In this document: one piece after another, positions 1-7,666 of the stretch
How the letters are laid out: each line of letters begins with the position of its first letter
Position numbering within the stretch: the first letter of the stretch is position 1
Source of the DNA: an uncultured Eubacteriales bacterium
GTDB taxonomy: Bacteria; Bacillota; Clostridia; Oscillospirales; Oscillospiraceae
Direction of reading: 5' to 3'
Assembly (NCBI GenBank): GCA_900555735.1
Contig: USMI01000023.1
Location: forward strand, 1-17,587
Length of the DNA stretch: 17,587 bases
Translations under genes and position numbers: made by a program
Notes under the pieces: model-generated
Database searches by the model: none
Told to the model about the DNA's origin: nothing
What the model saw: the letters and a program-made list of their open reading frames with translations, nothing else

Positions 1-1552
1 TGATGCGGCTCCAGCTCAGCTCGGAGATGTGGACCATGCCGTCCACGCCGCCGATATCCACGAACACGCCGTAGGAGGTCATGGACTTGACAACGCCGTT
101 GTAGTGCTTGCCGACCTCGATGTTGTTCCAGATCTCAGCCTGAGCGGCCTGACGGGCCTCGTACTGCACGGCACGGATGGAACCCACCACGCGGCGGCGG
201 GCACGGTTGACCTCGGTGATGCGCAGGGAGACGGTCTTGCCGATCATCTCGCTCAGCTCAGCGCCGCGGGGCTGGCCGGACTGGGAAGCGGGGACGAACA
301 CGCGCACGCCCTTGACGTTGACGACGATGCCGCCCTTGTTCTCCTCGGTGACCTTGCCTTCCAGCGTGGTCTTGTTCTCGCAGGCCTCTGCGATATCGTC
401 CCACACCTTCACGGCGTCCAGACGCTTCTTGGACAGCATGGCATAGCCCTCCACGTCGTTGACGCGGATGATGTAAGTCTCAATCTCGTCGCCGACCTTC
501 ACCACGTCCTCGGGCTTGACGTTGGGATCAGCGGACAACTCGTCGATGGCAATATAGCCAGCCTGCTTGCAGCCCAGATCGACCTGCACCTCGGTGGGGC
601 CGATGGCTGTCACGATACCGGTTACCTTCTCTCCTGTATTTAAAGTCTTAAAAGATTTTTCCAGCATTTCCTCGAAGCTTTCTTCCATAGCTTCATTGTT
701 CTTGATTTCTTCGCTCATCGTTTCGTTTACCTCCTTAATGATGCTCGCCGGTGTGGACGCGCCGGCTGTAAGCCCCGCCACGGAACATCCCTTAAGAAAG
801 TTTGGCTCAAGTTCACTGGCCCCTTCGATCTGATAGACCCGGGGACACCTCTCGCTGCAAATCTCTGTCAAGTGTTGGGTGTTGGCACTCTTACGATCTC
901 CGACCACGACCATAACGTCGACCTTGGCGGCCAGTTCAGCCGCTTCCGATTGGCGTCTTTGCGTAGCATTACATATTGTATCAAATAATTTCGCGTTTGT
1001 ACACTCTTTTTTCAAAATTTTTGAAGAAGTTTCCCACAGGGATCGGATGCAGGTGGTCTGTGCCACCGCCACCAGCGGAAGGCTGCGGTTTTTTTCATCT
1101 GAATCCAGCCATTCCCGCAGCTTTTCCGGTGTTTCAAAGATCAGCGACCGCGCTGACCAGCTGGCCGCGCCCAGCACCTCGGGATGGTGCTCCTCGCCGA
1201 TGATGAGGGGGATGCGCCCCTCCTCGTCCGCCTGCGCCACCAGCTTCTGGATGCGCAGCACGTTGGGGCATGTGGCGTTGACGCATATGGCGCCCGCCGC
1301 CTCCAGCTGTTCCAGCACCTGCTTGCGCTCGCCGTGGGAGCGGATAATGACCGTATCCCCCGGCCGCACCTCGTCCACACCGTTGACGGTGCGGCAGCCC
1401 AGTGTCTCCAGTTCCTGTACCACATGGGCGTTGTGGATGATGCTGCCCAGCATCACGCAGCCGCCCTTTTCCTTAGCCGTCTGCTCCGCCAGCTTCACCG
1501 CCCGCTCCACGCCGTAGCAAAAACCGGCGCTCTCCGCCTGAATGACTCTCAT
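1..1552 (-). CDS. ispH-rpsA: IspH-ribosomal protein S1 fusion (3' end off window)
   Basis: One uninterrupted frame encodes 4-hydroxy-3-methylbut-2-enyl diphosphate reductase (last MEP-pathway step, making IPP and DMAPP) followed by S1 RNA-binding domains. IspH part, residues 1-278: the three expected iron-sulfur cysteines are C12 (FCYGV), C95 (NATCPN) and C194 (TICNAT). The substrate histidines are H40, H73 and H123, with E125 in HHPEV, and TAGASTP lies near residues 262-268. The S1 part begins near M279 and shows two full OB-type repeats and the start of a third (SYGVFVDIGGVDGMVHISEL) before the window edge. The ATG overlaps the plsC stop by four bases. IspH-S1 fusions are known in Clostridia, where the S1 part is thought to act as the ribosomal S1 or an RNA-binding regulator. 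Only about 239 S1 residues are visible. Confidence 0.95.
   Translation of the reverse strand, partial: MRVIQAESAGFCYGVERAVKLAEQTAKEKGGCVMLGSIIHNAHVVQELETLGCRTVNGVDEVRPGDTVIIRSHGERKQVLEQLEAAGAICVNATCPNVLRIQKLVAQADEEGRIPLIIGEEHHPEVLGAASWSARSLIFETPEKLREWLDSDEKNRSLPLVAVAQTTCIRSLWETSSKILKKECTNAKLFDTICNATQRRQSEAAELAAKVDVMVVVGDRKSANTQHLTEICSERCPRVYQIEGASELEPNFLKGCSVAGLTAGASTPASIIKEVNETMSEEIKNNEAMEESFEEMLEKSFKTLNTGEKVTGIVTAIGPTEVQVDLGCKQAGYIAIDELSADPNVKPEDVVKVGDEIETYIIRVNDVEGYAMLSKKRLDAVKVWDDIAEACENKTTLEGKVTEENKGGIVVNVKGVRVFVPASQSGQPRGAELSEMIGKTVSLRITEVNRARRRVVGSIRAVQYEARQAAQAEIWNNIEVGKHYNGVVKSMTSYGVFVDIGGVDGMVHISELSWSRI
716..736 (-). promoter_or_regulatory. Internal SD and ATG at the IspH/S1 junction
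   Basis: Inside the fused frame, AAGGAGGT (736-729) stands 10 bases before an in-frame ATG (718-716) that opens the S1 part (MSEEIKNNEA). This is a near-perfect SD with acceptable spacing. S1 could therefore also be made as a separate protein from the same message. The SD also encodes KEV of the linker, so chance cannot be fully excluded. Confidence 0.5.
975..1003 (-). promoter_or_regulatory. Possible internal promoter ahead of the S1 half
   Basis: Within ispH, TGTACA (1003-998) and TACAAT (980-975) are separated by 17 bases. They sit in an AT-rich island (about 960-1040) surrounded by GC-rich coding sequence. If real, it would give an rpsA transcript independent of the long operon. The -35 matches only 4 of 6 consensus bases, so this is weak. 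Confidence 0.25.
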
Positions 1553-2145
1553 TGCGCACCGCCCAGCTCGTACACCTGACGCATGACCTCGTCCACGTTC
1601 TGCTGATACTCCTCCGCCGTGCCCTTCCGCTCGGTATACACTGGGGCATAGGGCTTGCCGATGATAAGGGACAGCTTGTGGAACAGCCGCCGGGTACTGC
1701 TGATGAACACCGGCAGCATCTTCACGCCGGAGCGAATGGCGATCATGGTGGCGCCGCCCTTGGGCTCCACATGCTGGCCCTTCTTCACCCGTGTCCCCTC
1801 CGGGAAGATCAGCAGACTGAAGCCATCCTTCAGGCTCTTGATAGCGGTCTTGATGGCGCCGATATCGCTGTTGCCCCGATCCACGGGGAAGGCACCCATA
1901 TAGCGGATAAAGCCGCCCACCACGGGGATGCGGAACAGCTGCTGCTTGGCCATGATCCGCAGCGGCACATCATCCGCCAGAGCGCAGACGATCAGCACCG
2001 GGTCCCACGCGCTGGAATGGTTGGCGCACAGCACCACCGGCTCGTCGGGCAGGTTCTCCCGGCCCTTGATCTCCACTGGGAACAGCCACAAAAGCAGCGG
2101 GCGCAGGAATTTCCACACAAAGGCAAAAAACGGATTCTTCTTCAC
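1549..2145 (-). CDS. plsC: 1-acyl-sn-glycerol-3-phosphate acyltransferase
   Basis: This 198-residue PlsC-family acyltransferase adds the second acyl chain to lysophosphatidic acid, giving phosphatidic acid at the inner membrane face. The catalytic HX4D motif is NHSSAWD (H43, D48), and the glycerophosphate-binding motif FPEGTR is at residues 114-119. GNSDIGAIKTAI lies between them, as usual in the family. The N-terminus (FFAFVWKFLRPLLLWLF) is hydrophobic and probably membrane-associated. Length is normal for short bacterial PlsC. The start is GTG at 2145-2143, overlapping the cmk stop in GTGA. The stop overlaps the ispH start in ATGA, so both junctions suggest translational coupling. The order cmk-plsC-ispH is common in Clostridia. 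Confidence 0.93.
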   Translation of the reverse strand: MKKNPFFAFVWKFLRPLLLWLFPVEIKGRENLPDEPVVLCANHSSAWDPVLIVCALADDVPLRIMAKQQLFRIPVVGGFIRYMGAFPVDRGNSDIGAIKTAIKSLKDGFSLLIFPEGTRVKKGQHVEPKGGATMIAIRSGVKMLPVFISSTRRLFHKLSLIIGKPYAPVYTERKGTAEEYQQNVDEVMRQVYELGGAQ

Positions 2146-2822
2146 AGACCCACCTTCTCCCGGATGATCTCCAATAGTCTTTCCTTGCTCTGCTGAAAGT
2201 CCAGTTCGCTGGTGTCCACGGTCACGGCGTCCTCCGCCGCCCGAAGCGGCGCGGCGGCACGATGGGTGTCGTTATAGTCCCGCTCCTTCATCTCCGCCAG
2301 CACCTGCTCAAAGGGCCGGGGCGTGCCCCGCTCCTGCAATTCCTTCTCGCGGCGGCGGGCACGCACCTCCACATCCGCCTGCAAAAAGATCTTCACATCC
2401 GCGTGGGGCAGCACCACGGTGCCGATATCCCGGCCATCCATGATGACGCTGCTCCTGCGGGCAAAGTCCCGCTGCATCTCCAGCAGGAACGAGCGCACCT
2501 CCGGGATGGCCGACACCACCGAGGCGTACAGCGACATCTCCGGCAGGCGGATCTCCTGCGTCACGTCCTCGCCGTGCAGCAGCATGTGCTGTAGGCCCTG
2601 ACCGTCATAGCGCATCTCGATCTTCACCTGCGACAGCAGGCCGATCACCGCCTTTGTATCGGCAGCGTCCACCCCCTGACGGCGGGCATAGCAGCCGATG
2701 GTGCGGTAGATGGCACCGGTGTCCACATATAAGATATGCAGCTCCGCCGCAATGGCCTTGGCCAGCGAACTCTTTCCCGCGCCGCTTGGCCCGTCCACCG
2801 CCACAGAATAGATTTTTTCCAT
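2142..2822 (-). CDS. cmk: Cytidylate kinase
   Basis: This 226-residue protein phosphorylates CMP and dCMP to the diphosphates using ATP, in the cytoplasm. The P-loop GPSGAGKS is at residues 11-18. YVDTGAIYRTIG follows, then DGRDIGTVVLPHADVKIFL (about 129-147) with the conserved Asp-Gly-Arg-Asp, and an Arg-rich lid (RARRREKELQERG). Length fits the family (about 220-230). The ATG at 2822 lies six bases after the stop of the upstream flavoprotein gene. Its stop overlaps the plsC start. The pairing of cmk with ispH/rpsA and plsC is a widespread arrangement. Confidence 0.95.
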   Translation of the reverse strand: MEKIYSVAVDGPSGAGKSSLAKAIAAELHILYVDTGAIYRTIGCYARRQGVDAADTKAVIGLLSQVKIEMRYDGQGLQHMLLHGEDVTQEIRLPEMSLYASVVSAIPEVRSFLLEMQRDFARRSSVIMDGRDIGTVVLPHADVKIFLQADVEVRARRREKELQERGTPRPFEQVLAEMKERDYNDTHRAAAPLRAAEDAVTVDTSELDFQQSKERLLEIIREKVGL

Positions 2823-2828
2823 GCTGAT

Positions 2829-4061
2829 TCACTCCCGCTCCGCCGCGGACACACCGGCCAGATGGCCGGTAGCCCACGCGATCTGTAAATTAAAGCCGCC
2901 GGTATAGGCGTCCACGTCCAATACCTCACCGGCAAAATACAACCCCGCCACCAGCTTGGACTCCATGGTGTTGGGCTTCACCTCGCTGACCTTCACGCCG
3001 CCGGCGGTGACGATGGCCTCCGCCACCGGACGCACGCCGGTCACGTTGATGTCAAAATGCTTCAAAAGCCGGATCAGCGCCCGCCGCTGCTCCTTCGTCA
3101 GGGAATTGGCCTTCAGCGTCGGCGGAAGGCCCAGCCGCCGGGAAATCACCGGGGCCATGCTATGGGGCACCAGACCGCACAGCAGCTTTTCCACGTCCCG
3201 GTTGGGGCTTTCGCTGATGTCCCGCAGGATACGGGCTTCCAGCTTCTGCTCGTCCAGCGCCGGTTTCAGGTCGATGCTGAGACGGTACTGCTCCTTCTCC
3301 CAGCTCCGCAGATGGGCGCTGGCCGACAGCACCAGCGGGCCGGACACGCCGAAGTGGGTAAACAGCATCTCGCCGAATTCCCGGAACACCGCCTTATTCT
3401 TCTGGTTATAGGCCGTCAGCTCCACGTTTTTCAGGCTCAGTCCCTGCATATGGCGGCAGCAATCGTCATCGCTGACCAGCGGCACCAACGAGCCTCTCGG
3501 CTCCACGATGGTATGCCCCAGCGCGGCGGCGATTTTGTAGCCGTCGCCGGTGGATCCAGTGCCGGGGTAGGACACGCCGCCGGTGGCGATGATCACCGCG
3601 TCGGAGGGATATATCCCTTTCTCCCCTGTCACCGCCGTCACATGGCCCTCCGCCGTCTCCACCGCCGTGGCCCGGTCGTGGGCCCAGCGGATATGCAGCG
3701 CCTTTGCCTTCCGCTTCAGCGCGTCGGTGATATCGAAGGCACTGTCGGACACCGGGAACACCCGGTCGCCCCGCTCCACCTTCAGCGGTACGCCGCAACC
3801 CTCAAAAAACGCCATGGTATCCCGGCTGGTGAAGCGGGACAGGGCGCTGTAAAGGAACCGGCTATTACAGGGAATGTGGGCCATCAGGCCCTCCAGATCC
3901 GTGTCGTTGGTGACGTTGCAGCGGCCCTTTCCCGTGATATTGACTTTTTTGCCTAACCGCTCGTTGGGCTCTATCAGGCACACCTGCGCGCCGCCTTCCG
4001 CGGCGGCTATGGCAGCCATCAGACCGGCGGCGCCGCCGCCAATCACCGTTACCTTATTCAT
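2829..4061 (-). CDS. NAD(P)/FAD-dependent oxidoreductase, HI0933/BaiN family
   Basis: This 410-residue flavoprotein has an N-terminal dinucleotide-binding fold (VTVIGGGAAGLMAAIAAAEGG, residues 4-24) with an acidic residue ending strand 2 (E31). The family signature LGKKVNITGKGRCNVTN covers about residues 36-52. The C-terminal FAD motif GEVLDVDAYTGGFNLQIAWATG is followed by HLAG. The family includes YhiN/HI0933 and the bile-acid enzyme BaiN, but most members have no proven substrate, so no reaction is assigned. I place the start at the ATG at 4061 rather than 54 bases upstream, because this puts GxGxxG right at the N-terminus. The start overlaps the end of the RpiR regulator gene by eight bases. 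This family often precedes cmk in Firmicutes. Confidence 0.9.
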   Translation of the reverse strand: MNKVTVIGGGAAGLMAAIAAAEGGAQVCLIEPNERLGKKVNITGKGRCNVTNDTDLEGLMAHIPCNSRFLYSALSRFTSRDTMAFFEGCGVPLKVERGDRVFPVSDSAFDITDALKRKAKALHIRWAHDRATAVETAEGHVTAVTGEKGIYPSDAVIIATGGVSYPGTGSTGDGYKIAAALGHTIVEPRGSLVPLVSDDDCCRHMQGLSLKNVELTAYNQKNKAVFREFGEMLFTHFGVSGPLVLSASAHLRSWEKEQYRLSIDLKPALDEQKLEARILRDISESPNRDVEKLLCGLVPHSMAPVISRRLGLPPTLKANSLTKEQRRALIRLLKHFDINVTGVRPVAEAIVTAGGVKVSEVKPNTMESKLVAGLYFAGEVLDVDAYTGGFNLQIAWATGHLAGVSAAERE

Positions 4062-4920
4062 CTTCCGCTTTCCCGAAAATACTGTATTTCGACCACACCT
4101 GCTCCATCTCGGCAAACACCTGCGACACCTCTTCCCGCTTCTGCTGGCCGACGGCCAGAATCAGCGCGTTCATCAGGCTCAACGGCGCGGCCAGCGAGTC
4201 CACATAGGACAGCGCCTCGCACCGCACCAGCAGCGCCGTGGTGGCCAGCGGGTACAGAGGCGACATCTGGCTGTCGGTGATGGCCACCACATCCGCGCCC
4301 CGGTCATGGGCCAGCTGCATGGCGTGGATGCCCATGTTGGAGTAGCGGGGGAAGCTGATGCCCACCATCACGTCACCGGGGCCGATGTGGATCATCTGCT
4401 CGTAAATTTCACCTGCCGCCGTGTTCTGCACATAGATCACGTTTTTGAACAGCAGGTGGAAATAGAAATTCAGATAGCCCGCCAGAAATGAGCTGGAGCG
4501 CACACCCAGAATGTAGATGTGCTGGGCGTTCAGCAACAGCTCCACCGCCCGCTGGAACTCGCCCCGGTCGATTTGCTCGATGGCGGTATGGATGCTGTCC
4601 ATATCCCGCTGCATCACGGCGGCAAGGATATCGTCTCCGGTCATCTGATCCTGCGATGCCTGAATACGCTGCACCGAGGTCAGCTTGCCGCGGATGATCT
4701 CCTGCAATGCCTTCTGCATGGCGGGATAGCCGCTGTACCCCAGCTCGGCGGCGAACCGCACCACCGTGGATTCGCTGACCTGTGCCGTCTGGCCCAGCTT
4801 GGCGGCGGTCATGAATGCCGCCTTGTCATAGTTGTTCAGAATATAGTCGGCGATCCGCTTCTGTCCCTTGGAAAAGCCGTCCATACTGGCGCGTATCGTA
4901 TGTAATACGCTCTGCTTCAT
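4054..4920 (-). CDS. MurR/RpiR family transcriptional regulator
   Basis: This 288-residue protein has the two-domain RpiR layout. The N-terminal helix-turn-helix (about residues 1-77) has its core at AAKLGQTAQVSESTVVRFAAELGYSGY (39-65). The SIS sugar-phosphate isomerase fold (about 125-260) contains IYILGVRSSSFLAGYL and DVMVGISFPRYSNMG. Family members usually sense phosphosugars such as MurNAc-6-P and control sugar catabolism. No sugar gene lies nearby, so the ligand is unknown. The ATG at 4920 sits in an ATGA overlap with the rluB stop. An upstream in-frame extension reads Arg/Ala-rich low-complexity sequence and lies within rluB, so it was rejected. A stand-alone regulator inside a housekeeping operon is mildly odd. 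Confidence 0.9.
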   Translation of the reverse strand: MKQSVLHTIRASMDGFSKGQKRIADYILNNYDKAAFMTAAKLGQTAQVSESTVVRFAAELGYSGYPAMQKALQEIIRGKLTSVQRIQASQDQMTGDDILAAVMQRDMDSIHTAIEQIDRGEFQRAVELLLNAQHIYILGVRSSSFLAGYLNFYFHLLFKNVIYVQNTAAGEIYEQMIHIGPGDVMVGISFPRYSNMGIHAMQLAHDRGADVVAITDSQMSPLYPLATTALLVRCEALSYVDSLAAPLSLMNALILAVGQQKREEVSQVFAEMEQVWSKYSIFGKAEDE

Positions 4921-5636
4921 ATTTTCTCGCTTCCTTTTAGCGCGGAGACCTCCGCGTCTGTCAAATACCGCCACTGTCCGGCCTTCAGACCGCCCAGTGT
5001 CAGTCCGTCCTCGGCGACACGCCGCAGCCGCGCCACCTGCAAGCCCACCTGCGCGCACATGCGGCGGATCTGGCGATTCTTCCCCTGATGGATGGTGATG
5101 CGCAGCAATGCCTGTCCGCCCTTCTGCCAGACCGGCGACACCTGCGCCGGAACCACAGGCGTACCATCCTCCAGCGCGGTCACGGCGGCCAGTCGTGCCG
5201 CCGCGCCCTCCAGCGCACCGGTGACGGTCACCTCGTAGACCTTGTCTACCTGATGCTTCGGGTGGGTCATGGCCTGCATCAGAGCGCCGTCGTTGGTGAA
5301 CAGCAGCAGGCCCTCGCTGTCCTTATCCAGCCGCCCCACAGGGAACACCCGCGTGCCGCAGTCCGCCACCAATTCGGCGGCGGTGGCCCGCCCCAGCTCG
5401 TCGCTGAGGGTGGTCACATAGCCCCGTGGCTTATTCAGCATCAGGTACACCGCCGGCTCGGCAAACGTCAGCGGCTTTCCATCGATGGCGATGGCGTCCG
5501 TCTCCGGATCGGCCTTATCGCCCAGCTGCGCCGCCGCTCCGTTGACCGTGACCCGTCCCGCAGCAAGCAGCTCCTCCGCCGCCCGCCGGGAGCAGATACC
5601 GGCCCGTGAGATCAGTTTTTGCAGCCGTTCCGTCAT
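4917..5636 (-). CDS. rluB: 23S rRNA pseudouridine synthase, RluB/RsuA family
   Basis: This 239-residue protein has an N-terminal S4 RNA-binding domain (RLQKLISRAGICSRRAAEELL, then a VNG turn, about residues 4-60). The pseudouridine synthase domain carries the catalytic motif GRLDKDSEGLLLFTNDG at 101-117, with D104 the expected nucleophile. KNRQIRRM near the C-terminus is also typical. RluB isomerises a uridine of helix 89 in 23S rRNA. RsuA and RluE/F relatives look similar, so the exact target is inferred. The ATG at 5636 follows GGAGG closely and overlaps the dacF stop by four bases. A longer reading from 5693 adds residues that belong to dacF sequence. Placement next to scpAB and dacF is common in Clostridia. 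Confidence 0.92.
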   Translation of the reverse strand: MTERLQKLISRAGICSRRAAEELLAAGRVTVNGAAAQLGDKADPETDAIAIDGKPLTFAEPAVYLMLNKPRGYVTTLSDELGRATAAELVADCGTRVFPVGRLDKDSEGLLLFTNDGALMQAMTHPKHQVDKVYEVTVTGALEGAAARLAAVTALEDGTPVVPAQVSPVWQKGGQALLRITIHQGKNRQIRRMCAQVGLQVARLRRVAEDGLTLGGLKAGQWRYLTDAEVSALKGSEKI

Positions 5637-6421
5637 GTTTCCTCCGTATTTTCTGCAAAGCCCATTTCGTACAGGGCCTTGTGGTCGGCCCAATCGTTGC
5701 CGTCACACAGCGTTACCGCCACCAGACGGCGGCCCTCCCGCTCCGCGCAGGACACCAGCGTTCGGCCCGCCGCCCTGGTATAGCCGGTCTTCATGCCGAT
5801 GCAGCCCTCTACCTGAGAGAGCAGCTTATTGTGGTTGGTCATGGTCCTGCCGCCCACCGTGGCCGTGCGGGTGGAGCAGATGCGCCGGAACGTAGGGTCC
5901 TGCGCCGCATAGGCCGCCAGCACCGCCATGTCCCGCGCAGTGGAATAGTGGTTCTCATCGTCCAGTCCGTTGGGATTGGCAAAGGAGGTGTCCGTCATGC
6001 CCAGCGCCGCCGCCTTGTCGTTCATGGCGGCCACAAAGGTCTCCAGACCGCCGCAGCAATCCGCCAGCGCCAGCGCCGCGTCGTTGCCGCTGCACAGCAT
6101 CAGGCCGTACAGCAGCTCCTCCACCGTCACCACCTCGCCGGGCTTTAGATACATGGAGGAGCCCTCCACCATATGATCGCCCGTTACCGTGATGGTATCG
6201 GTCAATCGGGCATGCTCCAGCACCACCAGCGCCGTCATGATCTTGGTGGTGCTGGCGATCCGCATTCTCCGTGCCGCGTCCTTTTCGTACAGCACCTCTC
6301 CGCTGTCGGCGTCCATCAGGATGGCCGCCGCGGCGGAAAGCTGTACCGCCTCCGCCCGGCAGGGCAGAAGCGTCAGCAGCAGGCCAAGGGCCAACAGCGC
6401 CCCGCATAGTCTCTTCCACAT
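5633..6421 (-). CDS. dacF: D-alanyl-D-alanine carboxypeptidase, DacF type
   Basis: This 262-residue serine-type penicillin-binding protein would trim the terminal D-Ala from peptidoglycan stem peptides outside the membrane. It has a signal peptide of about 25 residues with a hydrophobic core (LLALGLLLTLLP) and an AEA-type cleavage site. The active-site motifs are in order: S57-T-T-K60, S111-G-N113 and K211-T-G213. The C-terminal beta-rich PBP5_C domain of longer DacF/PBP5 proteins is absent, since the frame ends about 50 residues after KTG. The ATG lies inside a short hairpin (6420-6441). DacF acts in spore cortex synthesis in Bacillus, and the gerW gene just upstream supports a sporulation role here, but a vegetative role cannot be excluded. 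Confidence 0.92.
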   Translation of the reverse strand: MWKRLCGALLALGLLLTLLPCRAEAVQLSAAAAILMDADSGEVLYEKDAARRMRIASTTKIMTALVVLEHARLTDTITVTGDHMVEGSSMYLKPGEVVTVEELLYGLMLCSGNDAALALADCCGGLETFVAAMNDKAAALGMTDTSFANPNGLDDENHYSTARDMAVLAAYAAQDPTFRRICSTRTATVGGRTMTNHNKLLSQVEGCIGMKTGYTRAAGRTLVSCAEREGRRLVAVTLCDGNDWADHKALYEMGFAENTEET

Positions 6422-6441
6422 GGTATCACCCCGGATACCAT
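6420..6441 (-). promoter_or_regulatory. Hairpin covering the dacF SD and start
   Basis: A perfect 8-bp inverted repeat with a 6-base loop (ATGGTATC, loop CGGGGT, GATACCAT on the minus strand) lies directly at the dacF start. The 3' arm contains the AT of the ATG, and the GGGGTG SD-like run spans the loop and stem. Folding would limit ribosome access. The stem is short, so the effect may be modest. Confidence 0.4.
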
Positions 6442-6485
6442 CCTATGCGGGCGCGGTTTGTCCCTAGTTTCCGAATATTTCTTTT

Positions 6486-6881
6486 TTAGAATTCTTCCTT
6501 CTCCGCCTTCTTGCGGTCGATGAAATTCTCCACGCGGTCCAGCACCTGCGGCACCAGCTCGATGGCGCGGTCCACCGTGGTAATAGCGGGGGCGGCCACC
6601 GGCAACATACGGGTCACGCCGTCCTTGACCACCAGAAACGCCATGGGCTCCACGCGGACGCCGGCGCCGGCAGCGGCGCCCATCTGGTCAGGCTGCTTGC
6701 CGTAGTCACCGCCGCCGCAGCCGAAGCCGAAGCTCAACCGTGACACGGGGATCAGGGTCACGCCGTCGGGCGTGGTGATCGGCTCGCCTACGATGGTGTT
6801 GGAATCCACCATCTCGCGGATCTTGGCCATAGAGGCTTCCATCACAGCGGTGATCGAGTTTTTCTTTTCGTTCATTTCCAT
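6486..6881 (-). CDS. ytfJ: GerW (YtfJ) family sporulation protein
   Basis: This 131-residue protein belongs to the GerW/YtfJ family, linked in Bacillus to spore germination and made in the forespore. Visible signatures are VGEPITTPDGVTLIPVSRLSFGFG (about 31-54), the glycine-rich stretch GFGCGGGDYG (52-61), GAAAGAGVRVEPMAFLV and the C-terminal RVENFIDRKK. The ATG at 6881 follows AAAGGA by nine bases. A second ATG two codons on is possible but has worse SD spacing. It lies between a DUF2953 gene and dacF, with gaps of 51 and 64 bases. The ytfJ-DUF2953-scpB order is conserved in many Clostridia. Confidence 0.92.
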   Translation of the reverse strand: MEMNEKKNSITAVMEASMAKIREMVDSNTIVGEPITTPDGVTLIPVSRLSFGFGCGGGDYGKQPDQMGAAAGAGVRVEPMAFLVVKDGVTRMLPVAAPAITTVDRAIELVPQVLDRVENFIDRKKAEKEEF

Positions 6882-6932
6882 GGTCGTGTTCCTTTCTGTA
6901 TATCAAGTTTGTTTCCTTACTGTCTCACTATT

Positions 6933-7625
6933 TCAGGCCGCCTTGTCGGGCGCGCCGTCCTTCTGCTGTTCCGCCTGCTCCGCCGCAAGTTTTGCGGCCT
7001 CCGCCTTCTTGAAGGCCTTCTGCTTTCTCAGAAAGGGGATGCCGAATTTCAGCACCGGCCCGATGGCGGCAAAGCCGATGGCCAGCAGGTCACCGATCCG
7101 GTAGCTGGCGCCCACGGTGCCGGAGATCTTGGTCTCCGTGGCGGTGAAGTCCATCTCCATATGGATACGCGGGTCAGGCATGTGTATCATTTCCTCCAGC
7201 CGTGGCATCACTGCCCACATGGCGCTGTTGGCCCAGCCGTACCACTGTGCGGTATTGACAGGGTCCTCGTCGCCGAACACGAAGCTCAGCCGCAGCGGGT
7301 CGATGCGGATACGCTTTCCCGCCCGGCGCAGCGCACCTTGGATCGACTGCCACACGGCGTGCAGCCCACCCCGGATATCCTCCAGCGTCAGGTGGATGTC
7401 CGGCTTTTTCCTCTCCTTGGGCTTCTTTTCCGCCTTGGCAGCCGCTTTTTTTGGTTTTTCCTTGGCGGGCTTCTTCTCCGGCGGCGGAATGATCTGCACT
7501 GTCGCCGGGCCGATCTGCGCCGTGACCCGCAGCTCCTCGCCGAAGCTGGCCGTCACGCCCACGCGCAGGCACAGCAGCACCGCGATCAATGCCGCGATCA
7601 CACCCAGAATGATCCATCCAACCAA
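6933..7625 (-). CDS. DUF2953 domain protein
   Basis: This 230-residue protein has one N-terminal transmembrane helix (about residues 3-21), then a short region and a Lys/Ala/Pro-rich low-complexity linker (about 48-76). The conserved C-terminal part contains WYGWANSAMWAVMPRLEEM and FTATETKISGTVGASYRIGDLL, matching the DUF2953 family. The C-terminus is again Lys/Ala/Gln-rich (about 205-230). Function is unknown. The steady pairing with gerW/ytfJ suggests a sporulation link, which is inference. The start is TTG at 7625, eight bases after GGAGG (within AAAGGAGGAG). It sits 41 bases downstream of scpB. Confidence 0.82.
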   Translation of the reverse strand: MVGWIILGVIAALIAVLLCLRVGVTASFGEELRVTAQIGPATVQIIPPPEKKPAKEKPKKAAAKAEKKPKERKKPDIHLTLEDIRGGLHAVWQSIQGALRRAGKRIRIDPLRLSFVFGDEDPVNTAQWYGWANSAMWAVMPRLEEMIHMPDPRIHMEMDFTATETKISGTVGASYRIGDLLAIGFAAIGPVLKFGIPFLRKQKAFKKAEAAKLAAEQAEQQKDGAPDKAA

Positions 7626-7666
7626 AGGCTTCTCCTCCTTTCGGAACGGTAATCCGCAAACGCGGG

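Noticed and set aside
29..643. A 204-residue plus-strand frame at the left edge
   Set aside because: It lies opposite the S1 domains of the IspH-S1 fusion and has shadow composition.
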